Position numbers and translations under genes: made by a program. A stretch of 8,005 bases of DNA, taken from NCBI GenBank assembly GCA_029960905.1, contig JASBVU010000075.1, positions 1 through 8,005 on the forward strand, read 5' to 3'. The stretch comes from Thermoanaerobacterium sp. (lineage in GTDB: Bacteria > Bacillota > Thermoanaerobacteria > Thermoanaerobacterales > Thermoanaerobacteraceae). Shown here one piece after another: positions 1 to 6,941 of this stretch (position 1 is the first letter of the stretch; the number at the start of each line of letters is the position of its first letter). Under the pieces are notes generated by a model. The model was given only the letters and a program-made list of their open reading frames with translations, was not told the origin of the DNA and searched no databases.

Positions 1-1980
1 CTCCGGTTTCTATCATCTGGACTCATTAGAGGCATAGGTCCTGTCATGGCAAAAAAGATCGTCTCAAAATTCGGCGTCGATTCTCTAAACATTATAGAAT
101 CTCATCCTGAAAAATTGTTAGATATACCTGGAATAGGTGAAGAAAGAGTAAAGATGATATCAGAATCTTATGAGAAGCAAAAAGCGTTGAGGGACGTGAT
201 GGTTTTTTTACAAGGTTATGGTATTTCCACCACAAACGCAATTAAGATTTACAGGCAATACGGCGATGATTCTATAAATCTTATAAAGCAAAATCCATAC
301 AGATTATCGGATGAAATTTTCGGGATTGGCTTTCGGACGGCTGACAAGATAGCTCGCGCAATGGGTGTTGACCAACATTCCAGTTACAGGATTTCATCTG
401 GGACAAAATACGTTTTGATGCAGTATGCATCAAATGGCCATACGTATGTGCCACTTGAACTTTTGCTTAAAGAGACAGCAAAACTTCTTGACGTATCAGA
501 AGAAGAAGTTTATGATTCATTGGTTCTTTTGGTTCAAAGCGAAAAGGTGAAGTTTGAGACATTTGAGGATGGATCTCACGGCGTGTATTACATACCGTAT
601 TTTGTGGCAGAAAACAACACTGCAGATAAGATTTTAAACATGACATTGACAGATGTAAAGCCAGAGGATATTGATATTGAAAATGAAATATCGAAGATAG
701 AATCGGATATGGGGATTAGACTTGCAGACAATCAGCGTGTTGCAGTTTTAGAATCTGTAAAGAATTCGATTCTCGTCATAACAGGTGGGCCTGGAACGGG
801 AAAGACCACCATAATAAATTTCATTATAAAGCTTTTTATGAAGTTTAAAAAGTCGGTGGCATTAGCTGCGCCTACAGGAAGAGCTGCAAAGAGGATGACT
901 GAAGCTACAGGGTTTGAAGCAAAAACGATACACCGCCTTTTAGAATACTCATACACAGAAGAAGAAGGACGAGGCTTTGGCAAAGATGACAAAAACCCAT
1001 TGACGGAAGATGTCATAATAATTGATGAAGCTTCTATGATAGATATATTGCTTATGAATGCCCTCCTTAAAGCTATTCCATTAAGCTCAAAGCTGATACT
1101 TGTTGGAGATGTGGATCAGCTTCCGTCTGTTGGCGCAGGCAATGTGCTGAGAGATATTATAGATAGCGGCTTAGTAAAAGTGATAAGGCTTAATAAAATA
1201 TATAGACAAGGAAAAGAAAGTCTTATAGTAGTAAATGCCCACAAGATAAACAATGGCGAATACCCTGTGTTAAACGATAAAGAAAATGACTTTTTCTTTA
1301 TAAATGCTTCATCACAGGATGAAATTTTAAATACCATATTAGACTTATGTAAAAGAAGGTTACCTGAAGCGTATGGCTTCAACCCTTTTACTGATATTCA
1401 GGTTTTAAGTCCCATGAGAAAAGGCTTGATAGGCATGATAAATCTGAACAATGAACTGCAAAGGTGTCTAAATCCTTCCAGGAAAGGGTTGGATGAGAGG
1501 CAGATGAAAGATTTTACTTTTAGAGTAGGAGACAAGGTGATGCAGATAAAAAACAATTACAAGATGAAGTGGACAAAAAGGGATGAAAAAGGCGAAGGCG
1601 TCTTTAATGGAGATATGGGCATCATAGAGTCCATCGACAATGATTCACAGGAACTTACCGTTTTATTTGATGACGACAAGCGGGTTGTTTACGACTTTGC
1701 AGATATAGATGAGCTAAGCCTTTCTTATTGTGTGACTGTTCATAAAAGCCAAGGAAGTGAATTTCCTGCTGTTATCATGCCTATGAGCTATGGACCACCT
1801 ATGCTACTTACCAGAAATCTTCTGTACACTGCTGTCACGAGGGCTAAAAAGCTTGTGGTAATTGTTGGTCAAGAAAAATACTTAAAAAACATGATTGACA
1901 ACAATCTTATATCAAAGAGATATTCAGGGCTTTTGCTCAAACTTAGGAAAGTCCTTAAATTCATGATGGAAGAAAGCTGA
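1..1980 (+). CDS. recD2: RecD2-family ATP-dependent 5'-3' DNA helicase (5' end cut by window)
   Basis: SF1B helicase of the RecD2/YrrC type, a cytoplasmic DNA repair and replication-maintenance enzyme not part of RecBCD. The frame is open from base 1 through the ATG at 46. The codons before that ATG read LRFLSSGLIRGIGPV, which is RecD2-like, so 46 is internal and perhaps 80 N-terminal residues are missing. Counting from that Met, helix-hairpin-helix segments come first (DIPGIGEERV near 26, IFGIGFRTADKIA near 92). They are followed by Walker A GGPGTGKTT at 247-255, Walker B IIDEAS around 325-330, and GDVDQLPSVG at 354-363. An SH3-like insert lies near 495-530, then VTVHKSQGSE at 563-572 and YTAVTRA at 594-600, the UvrD-like C-terminal motifs. 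All helicase motifs look intact. The HhH region separates RecD2 from RecBCD-type RecD. No terminator is visible after the stop. The family assignment is firm; the physiological role here is inferred. Confidence 0.95.
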   Translation, partial: LRFLSSGLIRGIGPVMAKKIVSKFGVDSLNIIESHPEKLLDIPGIGEERVKMISESYEKQKALRDVMVFLQGYGISTTNAIKIYRQYGDDSINLIKQNPYRLSDEIFGIGFRTADKIARAMGVDQHSSYRISSGTKYVLMQYASNGHTYVPLELLLKETAKLLDVSEEEVYDSLVLLVQSEKVKFETFEDGSHGVYYIPYFVAENNTADKILNMTLTDVKPEDIDIENEISKIESDMGIRLADNQRVAVLESVKNSILVITGGPGTGKTTIINFIIKLFMKFKKSVALAAPTGRAAKRMTEATGFEAKTIHRLLEYSYTEEEGRGFGKDDKNPLTEDVIIIDEASMIDILLMNALLKAIPLSSKLILVGDVDQLPSVGAGNVLRDIIDSGLVKVIRLNKIYRQGKESLIVVNAHKINNGEYPVLNDKENDFFFINASSQDEILNTILDLCKRRLPEAYGFNPFTDIQVLSPMRKGLIGMINLNNELQRCLNPSRKGLDERQMKDFTFRVGDKVMQIKNNYKMKWTKRDEKGEGVFNGDMGIIESIDNDSQELTVLFDDDKRVVYDFADIDELSLSYCVTVHKSQGSEFPAVIMPMSYGPPMLLTRNLLYTAVTRAKKLVVIVGQEKYLKNMIDNNLISKRYSGLLLKLRKVLKFMMEES

Positions 1981-2012
1981 TTTTATATATACGAGAGGAA
2001 TTTCACGAAAGT

Positions 2013-2039
2013 TAAATAAATTTTAAAATGTGCCGATAT
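2013..2039 (+). promoter_or_regulatory. Predicted sigma-28 (SigD) promoter upstream of comF
   Basis: TAAA at 2013-2016, a 15-base spacer, then GCCGATAT at 2032-2039. This matches the known SigD consensus (TAAA, 14-16 bases, GCCGATAT) at every specified base. Transcription would start near 2046, some 26 bases before the comF ATG. It lies in the only gap between recD2 and the flagellar block, so it would place comF and yvyF in the late-flagellar regulon. A TATAAA overlapping the -10 lacks a sigma-A -35 partner. The match is direct; activity is inferred. Confidence 0.8.
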
Positions 2040-2071
2040 AAAATTTAAATAGTTGGACGGAAGGATGCACT

Positions 2072-2749
2072 ATGATTTTTCTTGATTTACTTTTTCCACC
2101 AAAGACAAATTGTTTGCTTTGCGGCAAAGCCATTAAAGAAGGCAAAATATGCTTTGAATGTGAAAATAAATTGCCATTCATTATCGGAAATAGGTGCTCT
2201 GTGTGTGGAAAGCCTATTAGAGATGGCGATAGATGCCCTGACTGCATGGAGATAAACCATGTTTTTAATCGCAGCGTAAGTCCTTTTGAGTATGATGAAA
2301 CGATAAAATCATTGATTGCCAGATTCAAATACTACAAAGAAAGAAATTTAGCTGAATTTTTTGCAGAATACATGTATAGATGTATTCAAGAAGCTGGTAT
2401 AGAGTTTGATGTGATAGTACCTGTGCCACTTCATAGGACGAAGCTGGATCAACGTGGATACAACCAATCAGAGCTTTTGGCAAGAGAGCTTTCTTATAGA
2501 TTTGACATAATGATGTCGAAGCCTTTAAGGCGCATCAGAAATACTAAATCACAGACTGAGCTTAATAGGGAAGAGCGCATGAAAAACTTAAATGGTGCTT
2601 TTAAAGTAGTTTATGGCGATGTTGTTAAAGACAAGGTTGTGCTTTTGGTGGATGATGTTTTAACAACAGGTTCTACCCTTGACGAATGTGCAAAAGTTTT
2701 AAAAGAAAGCGGTGCGAAAGATGTTTTTGCAGCTACAATCGCAACATGA
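2072..2749 (+). CDS. comF: ComF family phosphoribosyltransferase-like protein (ComFC/GntX type)
   Basis: Cytoplasmic protein of the ComFC/GntX family, linked to natural DNA uptake and single-strand DNA handling in competent bacteria; its exact chemistry is unsettled. The 225 residues open with a zinc-ribbon region: Cys14/17, 27/30, 42/45 and 55/58 form four CxxC pairs. A type I phosphoribosyltransferase fold follows, with RRG-like RGYNQ at 128-132, the family stretch KSQTELNREER starting at 159, and the PRPP-binding loop VVLLVDDVLTTGST at 189-202. Length is close to B. subtilis ComFC. A GGAAGGA Shine-Dalgarno a few bases before 2072 supports the start. comFA and comFB, which precede comFC in B. 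subtilis, are absent; recD2 takes their place. The gene is followed at once by yvyF, so the two are probably co-transcribed from the sigma-28 site upstream. Confidence 0.93.
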   Translation: MIFLDLLFPPKTNCLLCGKAIKEGKICFECENKLPFIIGNRCSVCGKPIRDGDRCPDCMEINHVFNRSVSPFEYDETIKSLIARFKYYKERNLAEFFAEYMYRCIQEAGIEFDVIVPVPLHRTKLDQRGYNQSELLARELSYRFDIMMSKPLRRIRNTKSQTELNREERMKNLNGAFKVVYGDVVKDKVVLLVDDVLTTGSTLDECAKVLKESGAKDVFAATIAT

Positions 2750-2769
2750 AGGAATGTGTGAGGTGTGCT

Positions 2770-3180
2770 ATGAATATAAGAAATTGTAAAAGATGTGGAA
2801 GGCTTTATAACTATACTGGATTTGATTTATGCCCAGAATGTTTTAATAAAGATGAAGAAGATTTTGTAAAAATCAGAGACTACATTGAGAGAAATCCGCA
2901 AGCGACAGTTGTAGAAGTGTCTAAAGCAACAGATGTGGAGGTAAAAAGAATATTGGACTTTTTAAAAGAAGGTAGGCTTATATTGGGTTCTAAAAATACC
3001 AATATTTCATTGACTTGTGAAAGGTGCGGCAAAAAGATATTGTCAGGCAGATACTGCGAATCATGTTCAAGAGAACTTGAAAGATCTTTAAAAAGTGCAT
3101 TAGATGTTGATGAAAGAGACGAAAGTTTTGAAAAACTTTATTTGAGAGATGAAAAAAAGGACACTAAAAGAAAATATTAA
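2770..3180 (+). CDS. yvyF: Flagellar operon protein, YvyF/TIGR03826 type
   Basis: Small zinc-finger-like protein found at this position in Firmicute flagellar loci; in B. subtilis it sits between comFC and flgM, and its molecular role is not well defined. The 136 residues carry an N-terminal four-Cys site (Cys6/9 and 21/24). A helical middle resembling a winged-helix DNA-binding segment follows (about 45-70, ATVVEVSKATDVEVKRIL). A second four-Cys site is Cys83/86 and 96/99, and the tail is charged. The start at 2770 is chosen because MNIRNCKRCGR is the usual family N-terminus and GAGGTG lies just upstream. An alternative ATG at 2746 overlaps the comF stop as ATGA and would add eight residues (MKECVRCA), but it has no ribosome site. 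A still earlier in-frame ATG at 2686 lies inside comF and is unlikely. A regulatory role is possible from the Cys/HTH layout but is not shown. Confidence 0.85.
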   Translation: MNIRNCKRCGRLYNYTGFDLCPECFNKDEEDFVKIRDYIERNPQATVVEVSKATDVEVKRILDFLKEGRLILGSKNTNISLTCERCGKKILSGRYCESCSRELERSLKSALDVDERDESFEKLYLRDEKKDTKRKY

Positions 3181-3203
3181 GTGAAATTGAATTTAGCCGA
3201 TAT
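3178..3203 (+). promoter_or_regulatory. Predicted sigma-28 (SigD) promoter upstream of flgM
   Basis: A perfect -10 GCCGATAT at 3196-3203 lies 14 bases after TAAG (3178-3181), one mismatch from the TAAA -35. The -35 overlaps the yvyF stop codon. Transcription would begin near 3210, about 17 bases before the flgM ATG. TATAAT at 3201-3206 overlaps the -10, but no TTGACA-like box sits 17 bases upstream. Sigma-28 control of flgM, its own anti-sigma factor, is a known feedback in other bacteria. Confidence 0.7.
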
Positions 3204-3226
3204 AATATTGGGAAGGTGGGAATAGA

Positions 3227-3505
3227 ATGAAAATATACAATAATATTAATGTTAACAATATTTACGATTTGTATAAGTCTGCAAATGCTAATGCTGTAAA
3301 TGCAAGTAAGACAAACAAAGTTGATAAAGTCGAAATATCAGACAATGCTTCTAAAATCAGCGAGAGTTTTGCAGAATATGATAAATTAAGGGAGAAAAAG
3401 GTGCAGGATATAAAAGCAAAAATTGATAGCGGCAATTATAATATAAAATCCAATGATATTGCTGAATCCATAATCAAAGGAGCTATTTTAGATAAAAAAG
3501 TTTAA
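3227..3505 (+). CDS. flgM: FlgM, anti-sigma-28 factor
   Basis: Negative regulator that binds sigma-28 (SigD/FliA) in the cytoplasm and is exported through the completed hook-basal body, coupling flagellin expression to assembly. The 92-residue product matches the usual size. It has an Asn/Ala/Lys-rich, probably disordered N-terminal third, then the family stretch DKVEISDNASKIS (about 33-45). A helical C-terminal sigma-binding region follows, with KVQDIKAKIDSGNYNIKSND followed by IAESIIKGA. The Shine-Dalgarno GGAAGGTGGG at 3211-3220 fixes the start. flgN follows after 13 bases, its ribosome site partly overlapping the flgM stop, so the two are probably translated from one message. Identification rests on the C-terminal pattern together with position; the N-terminus alone would be uninformative. 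Confidence 0.92.
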   Translation: MKIYNNINVNNIYDLYKSANANAVNASKTNKVDKVEISDNASKISESFAEYDKLREKKVQDIKAKIDSGNYNIKSNDIAESIIKGAILDKKV

Positions 3506-3518
3506 AGGTGGTATAGTT

Positions 3519-3992
3519 ATGCCAAATCCGAATATAGATGAGCTCATTGATGTTTTGAATGGGGAAATGCTTTTGTACAAAGATCTATACGACATAGCTA
3601 CTAAAAAGACTGATGTCATAGTGCAGGGAGAAATACAGGAACTGGACAACATGACAAAAGTAGAAGGCAGCATAATAGGTAAGCTAATGATTTTAGAAGA
3701 TGAAAGAGAAAAATTTTTAAATGACAATTTCGACAGTCAAATGACCATAAGCCGACTTTGCAGCATACTGCCTGAAGATGATGCTAAAAAATTAAAAATG
3801 GTTCAGGAAGAGTTTAATGATCTTTTGAAAGCACTTAGTAGTAGAAATGACTTAAATAAATCGCTTCTTAAACAGTCCATCGAATTCGTGAACTATTCGA
3901 TTGGCGTCATATCAAATAATTTAGTACAAGACAATGGTATATACGGTGAAGGTATCGCAAAACAGGTAAATAGAATCATCGATGAAGGCTAA
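3519..3992 (+). CDS. flgN: FlgN family flagellar export chaperone
   Basis: Cytoplasmic chaperone that keeps the hook-filament junction proteins FlgK and FlgL soluble and guides them to the flagellar type III export gate. At 157 residues it is close to B. subtilis FlgN (YvyG). It is strongly acidic and almost entirely helical by composition. Typical family features are the opening INDEL-like stretch (IDELIDVLNGEMLLYKDLYD, residues 5-24), the central KVEGSIIGKLMILEDERE, and a C-terminal heptad-like helix (LLKQSIEFVNYSIGVI) that in homologues binds the client proteins. AAAGGTGG eleven bases upstream supports the ATG. It lies between flgM and its client flgK, as in other Firmicutes. The identification combines weak family sequence signals with a strong position argument. 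Confidence 0.85.
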   Translation: MPNPNIDELIDVLNGEMLLYKDLYDIATKKTDVIVQGEIQELDNMTKVEGSIIGKLMILEDEREKFLNDNFDSQMTISRLCSILPEDDAKKLKMVQEEFNDLLKALSSRNDLNKSLLKQSIEFVNYSIGVISNNLVQDNGIYGEGIAKQVNRIIDEG

Positions 3993-4015
3993 GCTAATTA
4001 TAGCTATGGTGAAGA

Positions 4016-4167
4016 ATGAGCAGTGTCTACTTTCAAGATTTATAGCAAAACAGGTCCTCAGCCAGCAAGCACCAATTTGACAGGACAACATTTCAAATGC
4101 AAACACGCCTGGATATACGAGGCAAGTGTGAAGCCTGTCTGCAATAGCACCTCCTACAACTTACGGC
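4016..4167 (+). pseudogene. flgK: Disrupted 5' end of flgK (multiple frameshifts and an in-frame stop)
   Basis: The expected FlgK N-terminus is recognisable here but split over three frames. The ATG at 4016, behind GGTGA, reads MSSVYFQDL and then a TAG at 4043. IAK follows at 4042-4050 in the frame of the downstream gene. KTG and then LTGQ are read at 4047-4088 in the third frame. NISNANTPGYTRQV, the rod/hook-protein signature, is read at 4087-4128 back in the downstream frame, followed by a TGA at 4129. SLSAIAPPTTYG then leads without a break into the long open frame. Compared with remembered homologues the stretch is about ten bases short. The lesions are too many for one slip. They could be sequencing or assembly error in a short poor-quality stretch, or real inactivation. 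Confidence 0.8.
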
Positions 4168-5445
4168 ATGGCTGACCAATGGGGTAAAGCCATAGGAGGC
4201 GGTGTCAACGTTGACGGCTATCGACAGATAAGAGACCAATTTTTAGATCAGCAGTACAGAAGAGAAAATACCACACTCGGTGAATGGGAGACTAAGTCAG
4301 ATACATTGTCTGCTATAGAGGGCATCTTAAACGAACCTTCTGATACGGGAATTACGACCGTATTAGATAATTTCTTTAATTCACTTCAAGACTTGTCAAA
4401 AAATCCTGAAAGTCTTGAAGTAAGAGCAGAAGTTAGAGAAAATGGCATATCTTTAGCAGATACCATTAATACTATTTATCAACACCTTGATGATGAAAAA
4501 AACCAAATAAATAGCACGATTCAAAGCCGAGTACAGGAAATCAATTCCTATGCAGATCAAATATCGAAATTAAATAATGAGATCTACAGATTTGAGCTTA
4601 CAGGTCAGACGGCCAATGACTTGAGGGATCAAAGGAATTTGCTGGTAGATAAGCTTTCAGAGATAGTCAACATAAATACTTATGAAGATTCAAATGGAAA
4701 TTTTAGGGTAGACATAAGTGGACAAGCCCTTGTGGATGGAAATAATGCATACACAATGAGCATAGATAATACTGGAACAATAAAATGGGATCTTGCCGGA
4801 ACACCTGTGAATCCATCAGGTGGTATATTGAAAGGGCTTCTCGATATGAGAGACGGTGATGGCACAAATGGTGTAAAAGGGATACCATACTATAAGGACC
4901 AATTGAATCAATTTGCGTACAACCTTGCGACGGTTTTTAATGCACAGCATTCTAAAGGGTATGGACTTGATGGAAGCACTGGCATCAATTTTTTCAACAT
5001 AACAGATACGACGTATAACCCAACTGCAGAATATGCTAAAAACATTCAAGTTTCATCAGATATACTTGCAGATGATGGACTTCAAAAGATCGCTGCAGCA
5101 TCAGATCCAACTTCATTGCCTGGAGATAATACAAATGTCTTAAATCTTATAGCACTTAGAGATACAAAAATCAGCGGATTGAATAATGGAACGTTGGACG
5201 ATTTTATAAGCTCTTTGATTTCCAACCTCGGTGTTGATGCACAGCAGGCAAATCAGATGCAGACAAATCAAAGCACTATGGTGAAACAAGTGGATTATAA
5301 CAGACAATCGGTGTCTGGTGTTTCTCTCGATGAGGAGATGACAAATATGCTTAAATATCAGAAGTCTTATGAAGCATCAGCAAGGATGATAACTGTTATG
5401 GATGAGCTTTTAGATACGCTTATAAATAAAATGGGAGTAACGTAA
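4168..5445 (+). CDS. flgK: FlgK, hook-associated protein 1 (open portion; N-terminus broken upstream)
   Basis: FlgK (HAP1) forms the first ring of the hook-filament junction, outside the cell, after export by the flagellar type III system. The open frame from 4168 encodes 425 residues; intact relatives are about 50 longer. The ATG at 4168 is an internal Met (YGMADQWG) with no Shine-Dalgarno, and the frame is open back to 4132, so this start is only nominal. Visible family features are GGGVNVDGYRQIRDQFLDQQ (residues 11-30), the long helix NGISLADTINTIYQHL, QINSTIQSRVQEINSYADQI and LRDQRNLLVDKLSEIVNI. The C-terminal D0 signature is LDEEMTNMLKYQKSYEASAR leading to the final DTLINKM. Everything after position 4132 looks fully conserved. 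If the upstream damage is real the product lacks half of its D0 coiled coil and would not make a junction, so filaments should be absent. flgL follows after 16 bases. Confidence 0.9.
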   Translation: MADQWGKAIGGGVNVDGYRQIRDQFLDQQYRRENTTLGEWETKSDTLSAIEGILNEPSDTGITTVLDNFFNSLQDLSKNPESLEVRAEVRENGISLADTINTIYQHLDDEKNQINSTIQSRVQEINSYADQISKLNNEIYRFELTGQTANDLRDQRNLLVDKLSEIVNINTYEDSNGNFRVDISGQALVDGNNAYTMSIDNTGTIKWDLAGTPVNPSGGILKGLLDMRDGDGTNGVKGIPYYKDQLNQFAYNLATVFNAQHSKGYGLDGSTGINFFNITDTTYNPTAEYAKNIQVSSDILADDGLQKIAAASDPTSLPGDNTNVLNLIALRDTKISGLNNGTLDDFISSLISNLGVDAQQANQMQTNQSTMVKQVDYNRQSVSGVSLDEEMTNMLKYQKSYEASARMITVMDELLDTLINKMGVT

Positions 5446-5461
5446 AAGGCGGGTGTAAACA

Positions 5462-6352
5462 ATGCGCGTAACGAATAATATGCTTGTGATGGATTTTATG
5501 AATGACTACAACAAAAATCTTGAAAGACTTCAAAAAGATCAAAATATGCTGTCCACTGGTGAGAAAGTAAGCAAGCCATCAGATGATCCTGTTGCAGTGG
5601 CCAGTATTTTAAGGATAAAGACAGAAATTGCAAGAAATAACGCATACACAAAGAATACGGATGATGCAAAATCATGGCTTAGTCTTACTGATACAGCATT
5701 AGGTCAAATAGGAGACATGCTGCAAAATGCCAGAGACTTAGCAGTACAAGGATCTAATGGTACGCTCACACAAAGTGACATGCAAAACTTAGCGGCGCAG
5801 GTAGACCAGCTAAAGCAGCAGATTATACAAGTAGGCAATACACAGTACAATGGAAGGTACATATTTGCCGGATACAAGACTGATACAAAGCCCTTTAGCG
5901 ATACAAGCAATGGGTACGCTGGTGATGATGGCGCTATAAAGTTTGAAATAGGTGCAGGTGGCAACACAATTCAGGTGAATGTGACAGGAGATAAAGTGTT
6001 TGATGTGACATCTGGTACTTCACAGCTTCTTAATGTTATGGATAATCTATCGAATGCATTGAAATCAGGTGATAATCAGACTGTCAGCAATATAATAGGA
6101 GACATAGACAATCAAATTCAAAATATACTTTCAATTAGAGCTGATGCAGGTGCAAAAGCGAATAGGGTAGATCTCACTGCAAATAGATTAAGTGATGACA
6201 ACTATAACTTTACAGCATTGCTTTCCAAGAATCAAGATGCAGACATAGCACAGGTTATAACAAACCTTAAGATGGACGACAACGTATATAGGGCATCCCT
6301 GGCGGCTGGTGCCATGATTATCCAACCATCATTGGTAGATTTCCTGAGGTAA
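5462..6352 (+). CDS. flgL: FlgL, hook-associated protein 3
   Basis: FlgL (HAP3) forms the second junction ring, between FlgK and flagellin, and is exported as a FlgN client. The 296 residues are the normal length. The flagellin-like N-terminal D0/D1 helices are plain: MRVTNNMLVMDFMNDYNKNL, then LSTGEKVSKPSDDPVAVASI (about 31-50). The D1 segment WLSLTDTALGQIGDMLQNAR with DLAVQGSNGTL follows, then the FlgL-typical NTQYNGRYIFAGYKTDTKPF. The C-terminal helix carries SKNQDADIAQVITNLKMDDNVYRASLAAGA. GGCGGGTG upstream of 5462 supports the start. The gene is intact, unlike the start of flgK next to it. The short variable domain between the D1 halves agrees with a minimal FlgL. Confidence 0.95.
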   Translation: MRVTNNMLVMDFMNDYNKNLERLQKDQNMLSTGEKVSKPSDDPVAVASILRIKTEIARNNAYTKNTDDAKSWLSLTDTALGQIGDMLQNARDLAVQGSNGTLTQSDMQNLAAQVDQLKQQIIQVGNTQYNGRYIFAGYKTDTKPFSDTSNGYAGDDGAIKFEIGAGGNTIQVNVTGDKVFDVTSGTSQLLNVMDNLSNALKSGDNQTVSNIIGDIDNQIQNILSIRADAGAKANRVDLTANRLSDDNYNFTALLSKNQDADIAQVITNLKMDDNVYRASLAAGAMIIQPSLVDFLR

Positions 6353-6364
6353 AGGAATGGTAAT

Positions 6365-6922
6365 ATGGATATAGCCATTCATCAAACGTTCGGCAGGATA
6401 GGCATTGACACTACTCCTGCCGCAATTAATATACACAATCAGAATGCAGATCTCAATATACATCAAGAAATGCCTAAAGTAGAGATTGATCAGAAGTTGC
6501 CACAAGTCCATATAGATCAATATCAGTGTTTTTACGAGTCTGGGCTTAAAAGCGTATTTGACCTTATACACGACGAGGCAGAAAGAAGCTACCAAATAGG
6601 TCTGGAAGCAATAGCGAAGATTGCTGAGGATGGAGATGCATTATCATCCATAGAAAACCATCAGAATGTAATACCAGAACTGGCACAGGAAGCAGGTGTT
6701 GAGAACATAGACTTTAATGTAGACCTTATGCCTAAGTCAAGACCTAAGATATGGTTTGAAGGTTATCTCAACATAAATTGGCAGGATGGTAAGGCATATA
6801 TAAATGCAGTACCTAAAAAGCCTGAGATAGAAGCAACAAGAGCAAATGTAAATATATATATGCTTAAGTACCCATCTATAAAAATCGACTACATAGGACA
6901 GAATGTGGATGCAATAGTTTGA
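6365..6922 (+). CDS. DUF6470 family protein (YviE-like) of the flagellar locus
   Basis: Protein of unknown function found between flgL and fliW, the place of yviE in B. subtilis. The 185 residues begin with six nine-residue repeats (residues 2-54) built around a hydrophobic-x-Ile-Asp/His-Gln core. A helical middle follows (about 58-90, GLKSVFDLIHDEAERSYQIG). Then comes a beta-rich C-terminal part with SRPKIWFEGYLNINWQDGKA and a closing PSIKIDY that resembles the N-terminal repeat core. No signal peptide or membrane segment is seen. The start follows the flgL stop by 12 bases and has an AAAGGA ribosome site. Its constant company with FlgL, FliW and CsrA suggests a role in filament assembly or secretion, but nothing in the sequence shows a mechanism. 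The family name is recalled from the gene order and repeat pattern. Confidence 0.85.
   Translation: MDIAIHQTFGRIGIDTTPAAINIHNQNADLNIHQEMPKVEIDQKLPQVHIDQYQCFYESGLKSVFDLIHDEAERSYQIGLEAIAKIAEDGDALSSIENHQNVIPELAQEAGVENIDFNVDLMPKSRPKIWFEGYLNINWQDGKAYINAVPKKPEIEATRANVNIYMLKYPSIKIDYIGQNVDAIV
6368..6526 (+). repeat. Six tandem nine-codon repeats inside the DUF6470 gene
   Basis: Codons 2-54 of the DUF6470 gene encode six units in exact nine-residue register, with Ile at residues 5, 14, 23, 32, 41 and 50. The cores are DIAIHQ, RIGIDT, AINIHN, DLNIHQ, KVEIDQ and QVHIDQ. The protein repeat is clear; the DNA copies have diverged, so this is old duplication or structural constraint rather than a fresh tandem array. 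Confidence 0.75.
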
Positions 6923-6941
6923 ATTTGAAAGAGAGGAAGCA

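Noticed and set aside
732..1382. Two antisense reading frames within recD2 (732-1016 and 1116-1382)
   Set aside because: They lie opposite conserved helicase motifs, have low-complexity translations that resemble no family, and have no ribosome sites; they are shadows of the coding strand.
2686..2769. Upstream extension of yvyF to the ATG at 2686
   Set aside because: The added 28 residues are comF read out of frame, and the family N-terminus MNIRNCKRCGR with its ribosome site begins at 2770.
3201..3206. TATAAT as a sigma-A promoter for flgM
   Set aside because: There is no TTGACA-like -35 at about 17 bases and no extended -10 TGn; it is a by-product of the GCCGATATAAT sequence.
3992..4005. 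Small inverted repeat AGCTA-ATTA-TAGCT between flgN and flgK
   Set aside because: Five AT-rich base pairs are expected by chance in such DNA, and the region borders the damaged flgK start, so its sequence may itself be unreliable.
4040..4131. Programmed frameshifting to make full FlgK
   Set aside because: At least three frame changes plus a TGA would be needed within 90 bases, with no slippery heptamer or stimulatory hairpin; flgK is not known to use recoding.
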